Assembly: GCA_005046945.1 (NCBI GenBank)
Contig: SUSS01000026.1
Span: forward strand, 1-37,471
Source: Tissierella creatinini
Lineage (GTDB): Bacteria > Bacillota > Clostridia > Tissierellales > Tissierellaceae
Direction of reading: 5' to 3'
DNA: 37,471 nt
Positions 24,141 to 33,424 of this stretch are shown one piece after another (the stretch's first letter is position 1; the number at the start of each line of letters is the position of its first letter). Under the pieces are notes generated by a model. The model had not been told where the DNA came from. It did no database searches and worked only from the letters and a program-made list of their open reading frames with translations. A program made the translations under genes and the position numbers.

Positions 24141-24986
24141 ATGGACTGGTCTAAAGCAAAAACAATATTGATAGTTGCACTTTTATTGACTAATTTTCTA
24201 TTGGGATATGTAATTTTCTTTAAGCAGGATATGGTTGACGCGACTACAGATGGTGAATTTATTGAAAATACTATAAAACTATTGAAGGAAAAAAATATAG
24301 AATTAGCTACCACTATACCTGTAGAAACAGAGGACCTATTTGGGCTTGTAGTAGAATATGAGATTCAAGATCCCGTTAACCTCAATAATAATTTTTTTGA
24401 CGGAAATGGAAGTATAGATGTTAAGGGGGAAGGATTACAGGAAATAAAGTATCTAGATAAGACTATAACCATATTAAATGATAAACTCATCATTTATGAA
24501 GCTAATCCAAGGGGGGAAATATACAGTATCGAGTCTGAAGAAGAAGCAGAGGATATTGCAAGGGGTTTTCTTAATGAGAATGGTATTTCAACATCTGATA
24601 TGGAAATATCCTTTGTAAAGAAATCAGGAAATTCATATAATATCGAGTTTACAAAAGTATTTAATAGCCATTATATAGAGTCCACTTTTACCAATCTTCA
24701 GCTGAATAATAGAGGGGTCATAAAGATGGAGAGAAACTGGTTAAACATGAAGGAGATAGGAATTACTCCTATTGAAATCAGCTCAGCTCCAAAATCCATA
24801 TTATCCTTATTGAGCAAGAAAGAGGTTTATGGTAAGACCATAAGCCATATATCCCTATGCTATTATTTTGACCCCAAAATGCAAGTCTATCAATTTGACC
24901 CGGAAGAAACACAGCAAGGAACAACAATCCCTGCTTGGAGAGTGCAGTTTGAGGATGGCTACAAGGTTATAATAGATAATTATTAG
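24141..24986 (+). CDS. walI: WalI (YycI) family regulator of WalK
   Basis: 281 residues. One N-terminal membrane helix preceded by MDWSKAKTI, a start typical of YycI, then an extracellular domain with three repeated strand-helix units (for example EEAEDIARGFLNENGISTS). It closes with IPAWRVQFEDGYKVIIDNY, the usual YycI end. It is encoded 10 bases after walH with only a weak ribosome site, so translation may be coupled to walH. A terminator hairpin follows directly at its stop codon. Confidence 0.86.
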   Translation: MDWSKAKTILIVALLLTNFLLGYVIFFKQDMVDATTDGEFIENTIKLLKEKNIELATTIPVETEDLFGLVVEYEIQDPVNLNNNFFDGNGSIDVKGEGLQEIKYLDKTITILNDKLIIYEANPRGEIYSIESEEEAEDIARGFLNENGISTSDMEISFVKKSGNSYNIEFTKVFNSHYIESTFTNLQLNNRGVIKMERNWLNMKEIGITPIEISSAPKSILSLLSKKEVYGKTISHISLCYYFDPKMQVYQFDPEETQQGTTIPAWRVQFEDGYKVIIDNY

Positions 24987-25011
24987 AAGGAGCAGGTGCT
25001 CCTTCTTTTTC
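24985..25011 (+). terminator. Terminator-like hairpin after walI
   Basis: The stem AGAAGGAGC/GCTCCTTCT is followed by TTTTT. It lies before walJ, so walJ-htrA-surE may be partly separated from the upstream genes. Confidence 0.8.
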
Positions 25012-25065
25012 TATGAAAAGTGTAGTAATATGTTATATATGTAAGAAAAAAATGGGGGAAGTAAA

Positions 25066-25863
25066 ATGTCAATTAGATTTTGTTCTCTATCCAGTGGCTC
25101 TAGTGGGAATTGCCAATATATAGAAACTGGGAATACGAGGATATTAATAGATGCAGGTTTCAGTGGTAAAAAGATAGAGAGCCTTCTTAGTTCAATCGGT
25201 GCAGATCCATCTAGGCTAGATGGCATCCTTGTGACTCATGAGCATCTTGACCACTCTAGTGGCGTAGGAATCTTGTCTAGAAGGTATGATATACCCATAT
25301 ATGCAAATGCGAACACATGGATTGGAATGGAGTCTATAATTAAGGTGATAAAGGAAAAGAATACAAAGGTATTTACAACAAATGGCAATTTCGATATAAA
25401 GGATATCGGAATTCATCCTATATCCGTATTTCATGATGCCCGGGAACCTGTAGGATATGTTATTTATCACGGTAAATTCAAGCTAAGTATAATAACGGAT
25501 ACAGGCTGGATTAATGATAAAATTAGAAATGAGATTAAGGATAGTAATCTATACTTTATTGAATCCAATCATGATATTAATATGCTTAGAGAAGGCTCTT
25601 ATCCATTGGATTTAAAGAAGCGAATAATGAGCAGCCATGGTCACTTGTCCAATGATGATGCCGGGATGATTATGGGAGATGTACTTTCAGGCACAGGGGA
25701 GATAGTCCTATTAGGACATTTGAGTCAGGATAATAATCTTCCACATCTTGCCTATGAAACCGTCAGAAAGGGTATAATAAGTCAAGGAATAGATGCAGAT
25801 AATGATATTAGTCTGAACCTATCATATAGGGATAGGTCAACATGTGTATTTAATATAGGTTAG
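25066..25863 (+). CDS. walJ: WalJ (YycJ) metallo-beta-lactamase-fold protein
   Basis: 265 residues. Zinc-binding motif THEHLDH (His58, His60, Asp62, His63) at the usual place after MSIRFCSLSSGSSGNC, a typical YycJ start; a further His in IESNHD and in GHLSNDD. The family is a nuclease-like MBL protein tied to the Wal operon, with suggested roles in linking DNA replication to cell division and in DNA repair. Cytoplasmic. Ends ten bases before htrA. Confidence 0.88.
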   Translation: MSIRFCSLSSGSSGNCQYIETGNTRILIDAGFSGKKIESLLSSIGADPSRLDGILVTHEHLDHSSGVGILSRRYDIPIYANANTWIGMESIIKVIKEKNTKVFTTNGNFDIKDIGIHPISVFHDAREPVGYVIYHGKFKLSIITDTGWINDKIRNEIKDSNLYFIESNHDINMLREGSYPLDLKKRIMSSHGHLSNDDAGMIMGDVLSGTGEIVLLGHLSQDNNLPHLAYETVRKGIISQGIDADNDISLNLSYRDRSTCVFNIG

Positions 25864-25873
25864 GAGGGATATA

Positions 25874-27007
25874 ATGTACCAAAACTATAATAGACCGCCA
25901 AGAAGAGGCATATTTTCATATGTTATTGTAGCTATAATAGCAGGATTAATAGGGGGGATTATTTCCACTTATATTGCACCTAAGTATCTTTATGGTAAAC
26001 TAATTCCAACCCCTGAAATATTCATAAGCCAGTCCCCTGGTGGATCTACCCAAATCAATATAAGTCCCCAAGAGGATATAACTTATACTCAAGCAGTTGC
26101 TAAGAAGGCTACAAGCTCTGTTGTAGGAATTACAGCCGTGCAGATGCAGAGGGAATTCTTTTGGACCAGACCTGTTGAGGGGGTAGGATCAGGCGTTGTT
26201 GTAAACAGCAATGGATATATATTGACTAACTCCCATGTAATAGGAGACGGGGAGGGTCAGGATATAAAGGTTCTCTTTGAAAATAAAGATGAATTAGATG
26301 GTCAAGTCCTTTGGTTTGATTCTACCTTGGATTTGGCGGTAGTTAAGGTTGATGGCAGAAATTTGGATACGGCTGTTCTAGGAAATTCGGATTTATTGGA
26401 GGTTGGGCAATTGGCTGTAGCTATAGGAAATCCTTTAGGTCTTGATTTTCAAAGATCAGTTACCTCAGGAGTTATTTCGGGACTGCATAGGTCCATTCAA
26501 ATCGATCAATACAATGTCATAGAGGACTTGATTCAGACGGATGCATCCATAAATCCGGGAAATAGTGGAGGGCCATTGCTTAATGCAAAGGGAGAGGTGA
26601 TTGGTATTAATACAGCTAAGATTCAGACCGGTGAAGGGCTGGGTTTTGCTATACCAATAAATATCGTTAAACCCATAGTAGAGGAGATTATCCAAGAAGG
26701 TGGATTCAACAATGTATATATAGGTTTTACAGGCAGTGAAGTCGAGGTTTATGAAAGACAGTTTGGCCTTGATTTAGGAGCTGATATTGGTGTTGTTGTA
26801 ATTGAAGTGATTCCAAATTCACCTGCAGCAAAAGCAAGGTTAAGAGCCCAGGATGTAATAACCCATTTAGATGGTGAGCCAATAGAATCCATGATTAACT
26901 TGAAAAAAATATTATATAATTATAGAATAGGGGATACAGCTACTTTAACCATAGTGAGAGATGGGTCTCCTTCTAATATAGATATCACCTTTACAGATTT
27001 TCAATAG
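25874..27007 (+). CDS. HtrA/DegP-like membrane serine protease
   Basis: 377 residues. N-terminal membrane helix at about 14-37, a serine protease domain with triad His121 (TNSHV), Asp153 (LDLAVV) and Ser231 (NPGNSGGP), and one C-terminal PDZ domain (VIEVIPNSPAAKARLRAQDVI). Fits the HtrA/YycK proteases often found after walJ, which degrade misfolded exported proteins at the outer face of the membrane. GGAGG before ATG; it ends nine bases before surE. Confidence 0.9.
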   Translation: MYQNYNRPPRRGIFSYVIVAIIAGLIGGIISTYIAPKYLYGKLIPTPEIFISQSPGGSTQINISPQEDITYTQAVAKKATSSVVGITAVQMQREFFWTRPVEGVGSGVVVNSNGYILTNSHVIGDGEGQDIKVLFENKDELDGQVLWFDSTLDLAVVKVDGRNLDTAVLGNSDLLEVGQLAVAIGNPLGLDFQRSVTSGVISGLHRSIQIDQYNVIEDLIQTDASINPGNSGGPLLNAKGEVIGINTAKIQTGEGLGFAIPINIVKPIVEEIIQEGGFNNVYIGFTGSEVEVYERQFGLDLGADIGVVVIEVIPNSPAAKARLRAQDVITHLDGEPIESMINLKKILYNYRIGDTATLTIVRDGSPSNIDITFTDFQ

Positions 27008-27015
27008 GAGGATTT

Positions 27016-27771
27016 ATGAGAATATTACTGACTAACGATGATGGAATTATGGCTGATGGAATTTATGCCATGGCAAGGGAACTGGAAAAGGACTACGAAG
27101 TGATTATCGTAGCACCGGAAACTCAAAAGAGTGCACAAAGCCATGCTATAACCCTTCATAGACCGCTTATAATAAAGGAAGTTAGGCTGGATAGCTTGAA
27201 GTCAAGGTCATATAGTGTATCCGGGACTCCTGCCGATTGCGTAAGAGCAGGTATAGAGGCTATTATTAAGGATAAGATTGACTTAGTGGTGTCCGGTATC
27301 AACTTAGGATACAATGCCGGTATGGATATCATATATTCAGGCACAGTATCAGCTGCTATAGAGGCTAATATATATAATAAACCTTCCATAGCTGTATCGT
27401 CGGAATGGATGAATGGAACGGCTAATTATAGGATAGCTGCAAAATACGCAAAGAAGGTTCTAGAGGAGACTAAGGACCATATCTTAAAAACCAATTTGCT
27501 TTTAAATATAAACACACCTTATGACTTGAACGATGTAAATAAGGAACTTAAAATCTGCCCTATTGGTGGAGCCATATTAGATTATTATTTTATGGAAGAG
27601 CAGGAAAATGGTGAAAGATCCCTTACTCTCAAAGGTAGAAGGGAAACGGAGTTGGAAGAAGGAACTGATAGATACTATCTTTCAAATGGCTATGCTACAT
27701 TGACCCCATTAAGATATGACCTCACTAATTTAAAAACTATAAATCTTGTGAAGGATTGGTTTCAAAAATAG
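27016..27771 (+). CDS. surE: 5'/3'-nucleotidase SurE
   Basis: 251 residues, usual length for SurE. Metal-binding start MRILLTNDDG (Asn7, Asp8, Asp9), the loop SAQSHAIT, SGTPADC and VSGINLGYNAG, all family marks. SurE removes phosphate from nucleoside monophosphates using a divalent metal, and is cytoplasmic. AGGAGG stands just before ATG. It directly follows htrA, so it is probably cotranscribed; a link to the Wal system is not known. Confidence 0.92.
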   Translation: MRILLTNDDGIMADGIYAMARELEKDYEVIIVAPETQKSAQSHAITLHRPLIIKEVRLDSLKSRSYSVSGTPADCVRAGIEAIIKDKIDLVVSGINLGYNAGMDIIYSGTVSAAIEANIYNKPSIAVSSEWMNGTANYRIAAKYAKKVLEETKDHILKTNLLLNINTPYDLNDVNKELKICPIGGAILDYYFMEEQENGERSLTLKGRRETELEEGTDRYYLSNGYATLTPLRYDLTNLKTINLVKDWFQK

Positions 27772-27854
27772 CTGAATACTATTTTACCAAATGGGTAATT
27801 ATTCTGTAACTAAAGTTAGATATCACAATTAGATTACCGTTAGGAGGTATTGAT

Positions 27855-28367
27855 TTGGATAAACGTACAGGAATAGTTACTATGGGTGGAGAACCTATTA
27901 CGCTTTTAGGAAAGGAAGTAAAGGTTGGAGATAAGGCTCCTGATTTTATAGCATTAAAAAATGATATGAGCACATATGGCTTAAAGGATGCAGGAGATAA
28001 GGTAAAGATTATTAGCGTGGTTCCATCATTAGATACAGGAGTATGTGAACTACAAACAATTAACTTCAATGAAACAGCAGCTGAATTAGGAGATGTAGTG
28101 ATATTAACTATTTCAGTGGATTTGCCATTTGCTCAGAAAAGATTTTGTGGAGCACATGGTATAGATAAGGTCATAACCTTATCGGACCATAAAGATTTGT
28201 CCTTTGGTTTAAACTATGGCTTTGTTATGGAGGAAAATAGGCTTCTTGCAAGAGGTGTAGTCGTCCTGGATAAGGACAATACTGTGAAATATGTGGAGTA
28301 TGTTAAGGAAATAAAAACGCACCCTGATTATGATAAGGTGATTGAAGCAGCAAAAAAATTAGTATAG
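27855..28367 (+). CDS. tpx: Thiol peroxidase Tpx
   Basis: 170 residues. Start is TTG, with AGGAGG seven bases upstream (27842-27847). Atypical 2-Cys peroxiredoxin: peroxidatic Cys64 in PSLDTGVC and resolving Cys98 in KRFCGAHG. It reduces hydrogen and organic peroxides with thioredoxin. It is separated from surE by 83 bases and followed by its own terminator, so may be a separate unit. Confidence 0.92.
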   Translation: MDKRTGIVTMGGEPITLLGKEVKVGDKAPDFIALKNDMSTYGLKDAGDKVKIISVVPSLDTGVCELQTINFNETAAELGDVVILTISVDLPFAQKRFCGAHGIDKVITLSDHKDLSFGLNYGFVMEENRLLARGVVVLDKDNTVKYVEYVKEIKTHPDYDKVIEAAKKLV

Positions 28368-28397
28368 GGCCTAGAGTGTTAAAATACAAAAGAACTT

Positions 28398-28433
28398 AAA
28401 AGACGGTACATAGAATAATATTACCGTCTTTTT
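28398..28433 (+). terminator. Terminator after tpx
   Basis: The stem AAAAGACGGTA/TACCGTCTTTT with a 13-base loop, ending in T residues. Confidence 0.82.
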
Positions 28434-28462
28434 GTGAAATCAAAACAAGGGAGGGAAAGGTT

Positions 28463-29269
28463 ATGAGAAAGGCTGTAGATGTGGAATATGTAGTACATGG
28501 TGACGATATGCAGTTTGTAGAGATTATGTTGGACCCAGCAGAGAGTTTAATTGCAGAGGCTGGAGCCATGATGTATATGGACAGCAATATAAATATGGAT
28601 ACTATCTTTGGTGATGGTTCCGGAAGAGATGAAGGCAAAGGCCTTATGGGGAAGGTGTTAGGCGCAGGAAAAAGGGTAGTTACAGGCGAGAGTCTATTCA
28701 TGACTGAGTTTATAAATACGGGAAGTGAAAGAAGAGCTATAGCCTTTGCAGGTCCTTATCCGGGAAAGATTGTCCCACTGGATATAGGTGATTATGGCGG
28801 AGAGATAATATGTCAAAGGGACTCGTTTTTATGTGCTGCTAAGGGTATAGCTATAGAGATAGCTTTCCAAAAGAACTTAGGAACAGGCTTATTTGGTGGT
28901 GAAGGCTTTATAATGCAAAGGCTGGAAGGGGATGGACTTGCATTCTTACATGCAGGAGGTACAGTGATAAAAAAGGACCTAAATCCGGGTGAAGTATTTA
29001 AGCTGGATACAGGGTGTTTAGTAGCCATGACAAATACGGTCAATTACAATGTTGAAATGGTTGGAAATATTAAATCAGCCCTATTTGGAGGAGAAGGATT
29101 ATTCCTTGCAACCCTAAGAGGTCCGGGAACCATATGGATGCAGTCATTACCATTCAGCAGATTTGCAAGAAAAATCTACTCAGTCGGTCAAAAGGGCAAA
29201 TCAGGGGGTAAAGGTGAAGGCAGCCTTTTAGGCGGAATCGGACTTGGGGATTTCTTTGGAAACGATTAA
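28463..29269 (+). CDS. AIM24/TIGR00266 family protein
   Basis: 268 residues, glycine-rich beta protein. Family motifs include [10 protein letters not shown] near residue 31, GESLFMTEF, and [23 protein letters not shown] near the C-terminus, then a Gly/Lys-rich tail. No signal peptide or membrane helix. The family has no established function in bacteria. The start is ATG after GGGAGGG. It ends 13 bases before rlmH. Confidence 0.86.
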   Translation: MRKAVDVEYVVHGDDMQFVEIMLDPAESLIAEAGAMMYMDSNINMDTIFGDGSGRDEGKGLMGKVLGAGKRVVTGESLFMTEFINTGSERRAIAFAGPYPGKIVPLDIGDYGGEIICQRDSFLCAAKGIAIEIAFQKNLGTGLFGGEGFIMQRLEGDGLAFLHAGGTVIKKDLNPGEVFKLDTGCLVAMTNTVNYNVEMVGNIKSALFGGEGLFLATLRGPGTIWMQSLPFSRFARKIYSVGQKGKSGGKGEGSLLGGIGLGDFFGND

Positions 29270-29282
29270 AGGCAGGAATTTG

Positions 29283-29762
29283 ATGAATATTAGACTAGTT
29301 ACAGTAGGTAAGATAAAAGAAAAGTATATACATGAGGGTATTAAGGAGTATTCTAAGAGGTTATCCAGATACTGCTCCCTTGAAATAGTTGAAATTGATG
29401 ATGAAAAAGCTCCGGAAAACCTATCTGAAAAGGAAATGGAATTAGTTAAGCAAAAAGAAGGGGAAAGAATACTGGCAAAGATTCCTCAAAGTTCTTTTGT
29501 CATTGCCTTAGTTATCGAAGGCAAACAACTTTCCTCAGAAGAATTGGCTGAAAAGATAGATTCCTTAATGATTGATGGAGTAAGTGATATATCCTTTATA
29601 ATAGGGGGGTCTTTAGGTCTATCAAATGAGGTAATCTCAAGAAGCAGCTTTAAACTATCCTTCTCCAAAATGACATTCCCCCATCAATTGATGAGGATGA
29701 TACTATTAGAACAGGTATATAGGGCTTGGCGAATTATTAAGGGGGAACCGTATCACAAATAA
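29283..29762 (+). CDS. rlmH: 23S rRNA pseudouridine-1915 N3-methyltransferase RlmH
   Basis: 159 residues from the ATG at 29283; an upstream in-frame TTG (29244) would overlap the preceding gene, and this start gives the standard length. SPOUT fold: [16 protein letters not shown] at the start, [13 protein letters not shown] knot and the end [22 protein letters not shown]. Methylates m3-psi1915 in helix 69 of the large ribosomal subunit. It is the usual last gene of the walRK neighbourhood. Confidence 0.94.
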   Translation: MNIRLVTVGKIKEKYIHEGIKEYSKRLSRYCSLEIVEIDDEKAPENLSEKEMELVKQKEGERILAKIPQSSFVIALVIEGKQLSSEELAEKIDSLMIDGVSDISFIIGGSLGLSNEVISRSSFKLSFSKMTFPHQLMRMILLEQVYRAWRIIKGEPYHK

Positions 29763-29815
29763 CCTCATAAAAGATATTGTGATGCCTAATTAAGTAAAAT
29801 CAAGATATCCATATA

Positions 29816-29859
29816 AGATAAAAAAGAAGGTATTTAATTAATACCTTCTTTTTTATCTT
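29816..29859. terminator. Bidirectional terminator after rlmH
   Basis: A long stem, AGATAAAAAAGAAGGTATT/AATACCTTCTTTTTTATCT, with a 6-base loop and T/A runs on both strands. It serves rlmH and the leftward cassette at 29884. Confidence 0.88.
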
Positions 29860-29883
29860 AGCTCATTTATTTCAATCAATAAT

Positions 29884-30072
29884 TCATTTCAGACCATCTT
29901 TCATTTTGCCTATAGCCTTAAGTGTGTCTTGACAAAGTTTCATTAGTTCGTTAGACCCTTTACCACCCCTTTGTAATTGCTTACCTCCAAGTGAGACAAA
30001 AGGTTTAAGAATATGTTCTGCAAAATCTAACATACCTGTTAATAACTTATCACTTTCTTTTGGTACCCCCAT
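29884..30072 (-). CDS. Small protein of unknown function (third gene of cassette)
   Basis: 62 residues from the ATG at 30072, chosen because GGAGGG lies seven bases upstream; an upstream in-frame start would overlap the previous gene further. Sequence: amphipathic helix MLDFAEHILKPFVSLGG, then a basic glycine turn KQLQRGGKG, then helix NELMKLCQDTLKAIGKM. No signal peptide. Overlaps the preceding small gene by 23 bases, so is translationally coupled. No family recognised. Confidence 0.55.
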   Translation of the reverse strand: MGVPKESDKLLTGMLDFAEHILKPFVSLGGKQLQRGGKGSNELMKLCQDTLKAIGKMKDGLK

Positions 30073-30238
30073 TATTTTTCCCTCCTTTTTTTGAATTTTG
30101 AATTTCGGACAATGTTGAATCAAACTCTTGTTTTAAATAGTTCAAGGAATCATTTTCTGTACCTTGTAGTAGCATTTTCCTTTTACTAATTTCCTTTTTC
30201 TTATCTTTGATATCTTTTAAGTTTATTATTTTATTCAA
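30050..30238 (-). CDS. Small charged protein of unknown function (second gene of cassette)
   Basis: 62 residues, TTG start at 30238 overlapping the stop of the HTH gene (TTGA) with GGAGGATATC upstream. Highly charged, Lys-rich: helix LKDIKDKKKEISKRK, then QEFDSTLSEI, and a C-terminal tail, KKGGKNNGGTKRK. Coiled-coil-like first half. Translation is clearly coupled with both neighbours. No family recognised. Confidence 0.55.
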   Translation of the reverse strand: MNKIINLKDIKDKKKEISKRKMLLQGTENDSLNYLKQEFDSTLSEIQNSKKGGKNNGGTKRK

Positions 30239-30576
30239 AGATATCCTCCTTTTTTATTTTTTTCTTGATCACGTGAAAATAAGTTTAATACCTCATTAAG
30301 TATAGGGGTAGTTTTTAACAGATTATCTGTAAATAATCCTAACGGTTTTAGAAGTTTTAAAGTCAAAGGATTTAAAGCAAAAAACATAAGGAGAGCAAAT
30401 GCTGTTATCCAGTTCATTTTACTTCTTTTATTCTCAATATTGACTAAAGTTTGCCTGCTAATACTTAGAGCTTTTGCTAAGTCTTGTTGACTCAAGTCGA
30501 GTTGTTTTCTAAGTGTAGGAAGGCTTTCAGTTAGAGCATTAATTATTATATCTTTATCTTTATTTTCTAAATTCAT
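30235..30576 (-). CDS. XRE-type HTH protein with membrane helix (first gene of cassette)
   Basis: 113 residues. An XRE/Cro-like helix-turn-helix, LDLSQQDLAKALSISRQTLVNIE, spans residues 27-49; then a hydrophobic segment at about 55-78 (NWITAFALLMFFALNPLTLKLL) that looks membrane-spanning, then a polar tail. A membrane-tethered DNA-binding regulator is suggested. It heads three overlapping genes. Its promoter region holds repeated ATATTGAT motifs (30601, 30624), possible self-operators. Confidence 0.7.
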   Translation of the reverse strand: MNLENKDKDIIINALTESLPTLRKQLDLSQQDLAKALSISRQTLVNIENKRSKMNWITAFALLMFFALNPLTLKLLKPLGLFTDNLLKTTPILNEVLNLFSRDQEKNKKGGYL

Positions 30577-30596
30577 TTTTCCAACTCCATAATATA

Positions 30597-30639
30597 ATTG
30601 ATATTGATTAAATTATAACATTAATATTGATAATTTCAA
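30597..30639 (-). promoter_or_regulatory. Promoter and repeated motifs before the HTH cassette
   Basis: Minus-strand TTGAAA (30634-30639) and TATAAT (30612-30617) with a 16-base spacer. ATATTGAT repeats at 30601 and 30624 flank the -10, consistent with autoregulation. Confidence 0.6.
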
Positions 30640-31213
30640 GCCCTAAATAATAAAAATTTTATCATTTAGTAAATTATATATAAGAATGTATTGCAATCTT
30701 AAACTGATTACCTACATTGAGCATTTGTTCTAAAGCATTTGAAAGCAGATATTCTAATTCGTAGTAAAATCAATCTTAGACATGTATATATAAGTAAAAG
30801 GATATAATGCGATGTTTATGGTTAAACAAAGAAGAAAGCGTATTCGAATCACAATGTCAACATTTGTGGTATTAATTTGTAATTATCTACAAAAGCAATT
30901 GTAATATCAAAACATAATACTCAAATGGCTGAATATATTCAATGATGCTACACCTAACTTAAATTCTCTAAGTACAAAGATTGAGAAATATTTAAATGAA
31001 CTAAAATACAGCTTAATGATTCTTATATGGAGTAAATATTGGCTCCTCAGAGCAATATTAAGAACATTAGCTGAAGCCCATTATACATAAATATACTTGT
31101 AGTGAAGAAGAATATCGAATTTTAGATTCATGGATAAAGTGCAATTATTGAAGAAGGCATTGAATTTTGGTAAGATATATACATGGTCTATTTAGTTTGT
31201 AGAAGTTTTTTGG
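30640..31213. other. A+T-rich stretch without a supportable gene
   Basis: About 570 bases with only short open stretches and frequent stops. One short plus-strand frame near 30958-31090 reads NLNSLSTKIEKYLNELKYSL and may be relic coding sequence, but no family is recognised. No clear terminator or RNA structure was seen. Confidence 0.5.
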
Positions 31214-31219
31214 AAAGGA

Positions 31220-32878
31220 GTGGTTTCCATAGATATAAAAGATATAATTAAAAAAGGTGAAAATGTATATGTGGAGTTTAAGAGCTGGCAAAAAATAAAA
31301 GACAAAAAAGAGCTAATGAAGATAATAACAAAAGAAGCTGTCGCACTTGCAAATACAAAAGGAGGTTTAATTTTACTAGGTGTTGAAGATAATGGAGAAA
31401 TAACCGGATGTGATAATTATAATATTCAAAATATCATAGAAAGTATATATGACCGGACAATACCAAAACTATTCAATGATATTGAAGAAGTTATTATTGA
31501 TGATAATACAATATTAGTTATTAGTATACCTAAAGGAAATACTGTATATGCTACATCGGCTGGGGAAATTTATAAGAGACTAGGAAAAAATTCAAAACCG
31601 ATGTATCCAGAAGATTTCCCTATGATTCAATCAGGTAAAGTAAACAACGACTTCTCAAGTATAGTTATAGATGATACTAGTGAAGCTGATATTGATAATC
31701 TTGAAGTTTATAAGCTGAAGGAAAGATTGAAGATAAGGGATACTGAGTCCACTTTACCCTTAATGGAAGATAGAGCCTTCTTAAAGGATTTACATCTTAT
31801 TAGAGAAAAGGATAAAGTTATTAAATTGACTGTTGCTGGGATGCTTTTTATTGGGAAAGAAGCTTCAATTAATAGGACTATCCCACAGGCTGAAATAATA
31901 TATTTACATTATAGTGATACGAATAAAACGGAATATGATAAGAGAGTGGATTTAAAAGTGCCTATAATCACAGCTCTAGATAAATTAACAGATATTATAG
32001 AAGGCAGTAATTACATAACGAATATCCAAATAGGTTTATTTCGATTGGAGGTCAAAGACTTTCCTAAGAATGTTTTTCAAGAAGCAATTTTGAATGCAGT
32101 CTGTCATAGAGATTATCAAAGCAATGGAGCTATTTATGTAAAACATTATTCAGATAGGATTATAATCGAAAATCCAGGGGGATTCCCAGAAGGAATAAAC
32201 GAAAACAATATAATCACCCATCCTTCCATTCCAAGAAATAAACTTATTGCAGAAACACTACAAAAATTAAAATATGTTCAGAGATCAGGACAAGGTGTGG
32301 ATATTATATTTAGGGATATGCTTTTTTATGGCAAACCAACGCCTATATATACTCTATATAGTGAGGCAATTAAATTAACATTAAAAAGTAATCTTGAGGA
32401 TAAAAATTTCACAAGGTTCTTAACTGAAGAGCAGGATAGAAATCAATTCTTATTTAATACTAGTCAAATAATGATATTAAAGTATTTAAAAGATAATGGG
32501 ATTGTTACAGTAAAAGATGCTTCTAGACATTCACAGTTATCTTTAGAAGATACAATAGTAGTATTAAATGAGTTGATAAATAGAGGATATATAGAAAGAA
32601 ATGGATTTAAAAAATATATACTTTCAGAAAAAGTATATCATAACTTAGGTGACGATGTTGGATATATTAAGGACAAGGAAGTAGAATATATTAGGGCAAA
32701 AGATATGATTATCCAGTATTTGAAAAAAAATAAATCTATCAACAATTCTAAAGTTAGAGAATTATGTGGATGCCATGATAGAAAGGCTAAATATTATCTT
32801 GATAAAATGATTCAGGAGGCATTGATTGAGCCAAATGGAGAAAATAGATATAGGTTTTACTCTTTAAAACAATATTGA
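31220..32878 (+). CDS. COG2865-type ATP-binding protein (AlbA_2, GHKL-like, winged helix)
   Basis: 552 residues. N-terminal AlbA_2/Schlafen-type domain (about 10-130: VEFKSWQK, ANTKGGLILLGVEDNGEI), a central GHKL-type ATPase region (FQEAILNAVCHRDYQ, IIIENPGGFPEG, RSGQGVDIIFRDM), and C-terminal winged helices. Such proteins are often called putative transcriptional regulators; some relatives occur in defence contexts. The start is odd: the in-frame GTG at 31220 overlaps the AAAGGAG site itself; the codon with proper spacing is ATA (31229), giving a usual family start. It stands alone and ends beside the palindrome at 32888. Confidence 0.8.
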   Translation: MVSIDIKDIIKKGENVYVEFKSWQKIKDKKELMKIITKEAVALANTKGGLILLGVEDNGEITGCDNYNIQNIIESIYDRTIPKLFNDIEEVIIDDNTILVISIPKGNTVYATSAGEIYKRLGKNSKPMYPEDFPMIQSGKVNNDFSSIVIDDTSEADIDNLEVYKLKERLKIRDTESTLPLMEDRAFLKDLHLIREKDKVIKLTVAGMLFIGKEASINRTIPQAEIIYLHYSDTNKTEYDKRVDLKVPIITALDKLTDIIEGSNYITNIQIGLFRLEVKDFPKNVFQEAILNAVCHRDYQSNGAIYVKHYSDRIIIENPGGFPEGINENNIITHPSIPRNKLIAETLQKLKYVQRSGQGVDIIFRDMLFYGKPTPIYTLYSEAIKLTLKSNLEDKNFTRFLTEEQDRNQFLFNTSQIMILKYLKDNGIVTVKDASRHSQLSLEDTIVVLNELINRGYIERNGFKKYILSEKVYHNLGDDVGYIKDKEVEYIRAKDMIIQYLKKNKSINNSKVRELCGCHDRKAKYYLDKMIQEALIEPNGENRYRFYSLKQY

Positions 32879-32887
32879 ATAAACATT

Positions 32888-32931
32888 CAATCAACAAATC
32901 AATCAACAATTGTTGATTGATTTGTTGATTG
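32888..32931. repeat. Perfect 44-bp palindrome
   Basis: Two 22-base arms, CAATCAACAAATCAATCAAC-AA and its exact complement, meet with no spacer. It contains repeated CAATCAAC units. It lies 10 bases after the COG2865 gene stop and next to the end of the IS relic. It has no T run on either side. Confidence 0.85.
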
Positions 32932-33235
32932 CTAAGACTTTACGAAGTTTAGTTGAGAAGTTTTCGGGACTTTATAATGTGTTGAAAGGTGCGTAATATT
33001 TTCTACTTTTAGTCTATTTAAAAATACTTTCATTTGTTGATTTGATACTATCTGATAATTGGCTCTAGAACCAAATGCTTCATGTAAGTCATCTGTTAAA
33101 TCATTTCTGGTATAGCTTGGAATATGGGCTTCTCACTTATTAAGCAATTTCATCATCTGAAGTTTAGTTACACCAGTAGTATACTTTTGGAAAATCATTT
33201 GCAGTGAACCGTACCACAAGTAAGAAATAGGATCA
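32932..33235 (-). pseudogene. Relic of an IS1634-like transposase C-terminus
   Basis: The minus strand encodes DPISYLW...MMKLLNK, an in-frame stop, then EAHIPSYTRNDLTDDLHEAF and GSRANYQIVSNQQMK... ending at a TAG at 32932-32934. The TRNDLTDDLHEAFG stretch resembles C-termini of IS1634-group transposases, the same group as the fragment at 1-352. The N-terminal and catalytic parts are missing. Confidence 0.6.
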
Positions 33236-33424
33236 GGCTTTAATTATTTACAAAAAATTTTTTGATTTATATCTTTTGGAAATACACAATTCATACTTTT
33301 TGGTAACTGTACTACCGAAAAGTGCCTTCTTTTTTAATTAAGCAGATTGTTTTATACTGATATTTGTCAGTAGGACATGGAAATTCTAAATTAAAAAACA
33401 TTAATTAATTTAAGGAGGATATAT

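Noticed and set aside
30818-30898. Short plus-strand frame starting MVKQRRKRIRI
   Set aside because: About 26 codons with no ribosome site or conserved context.
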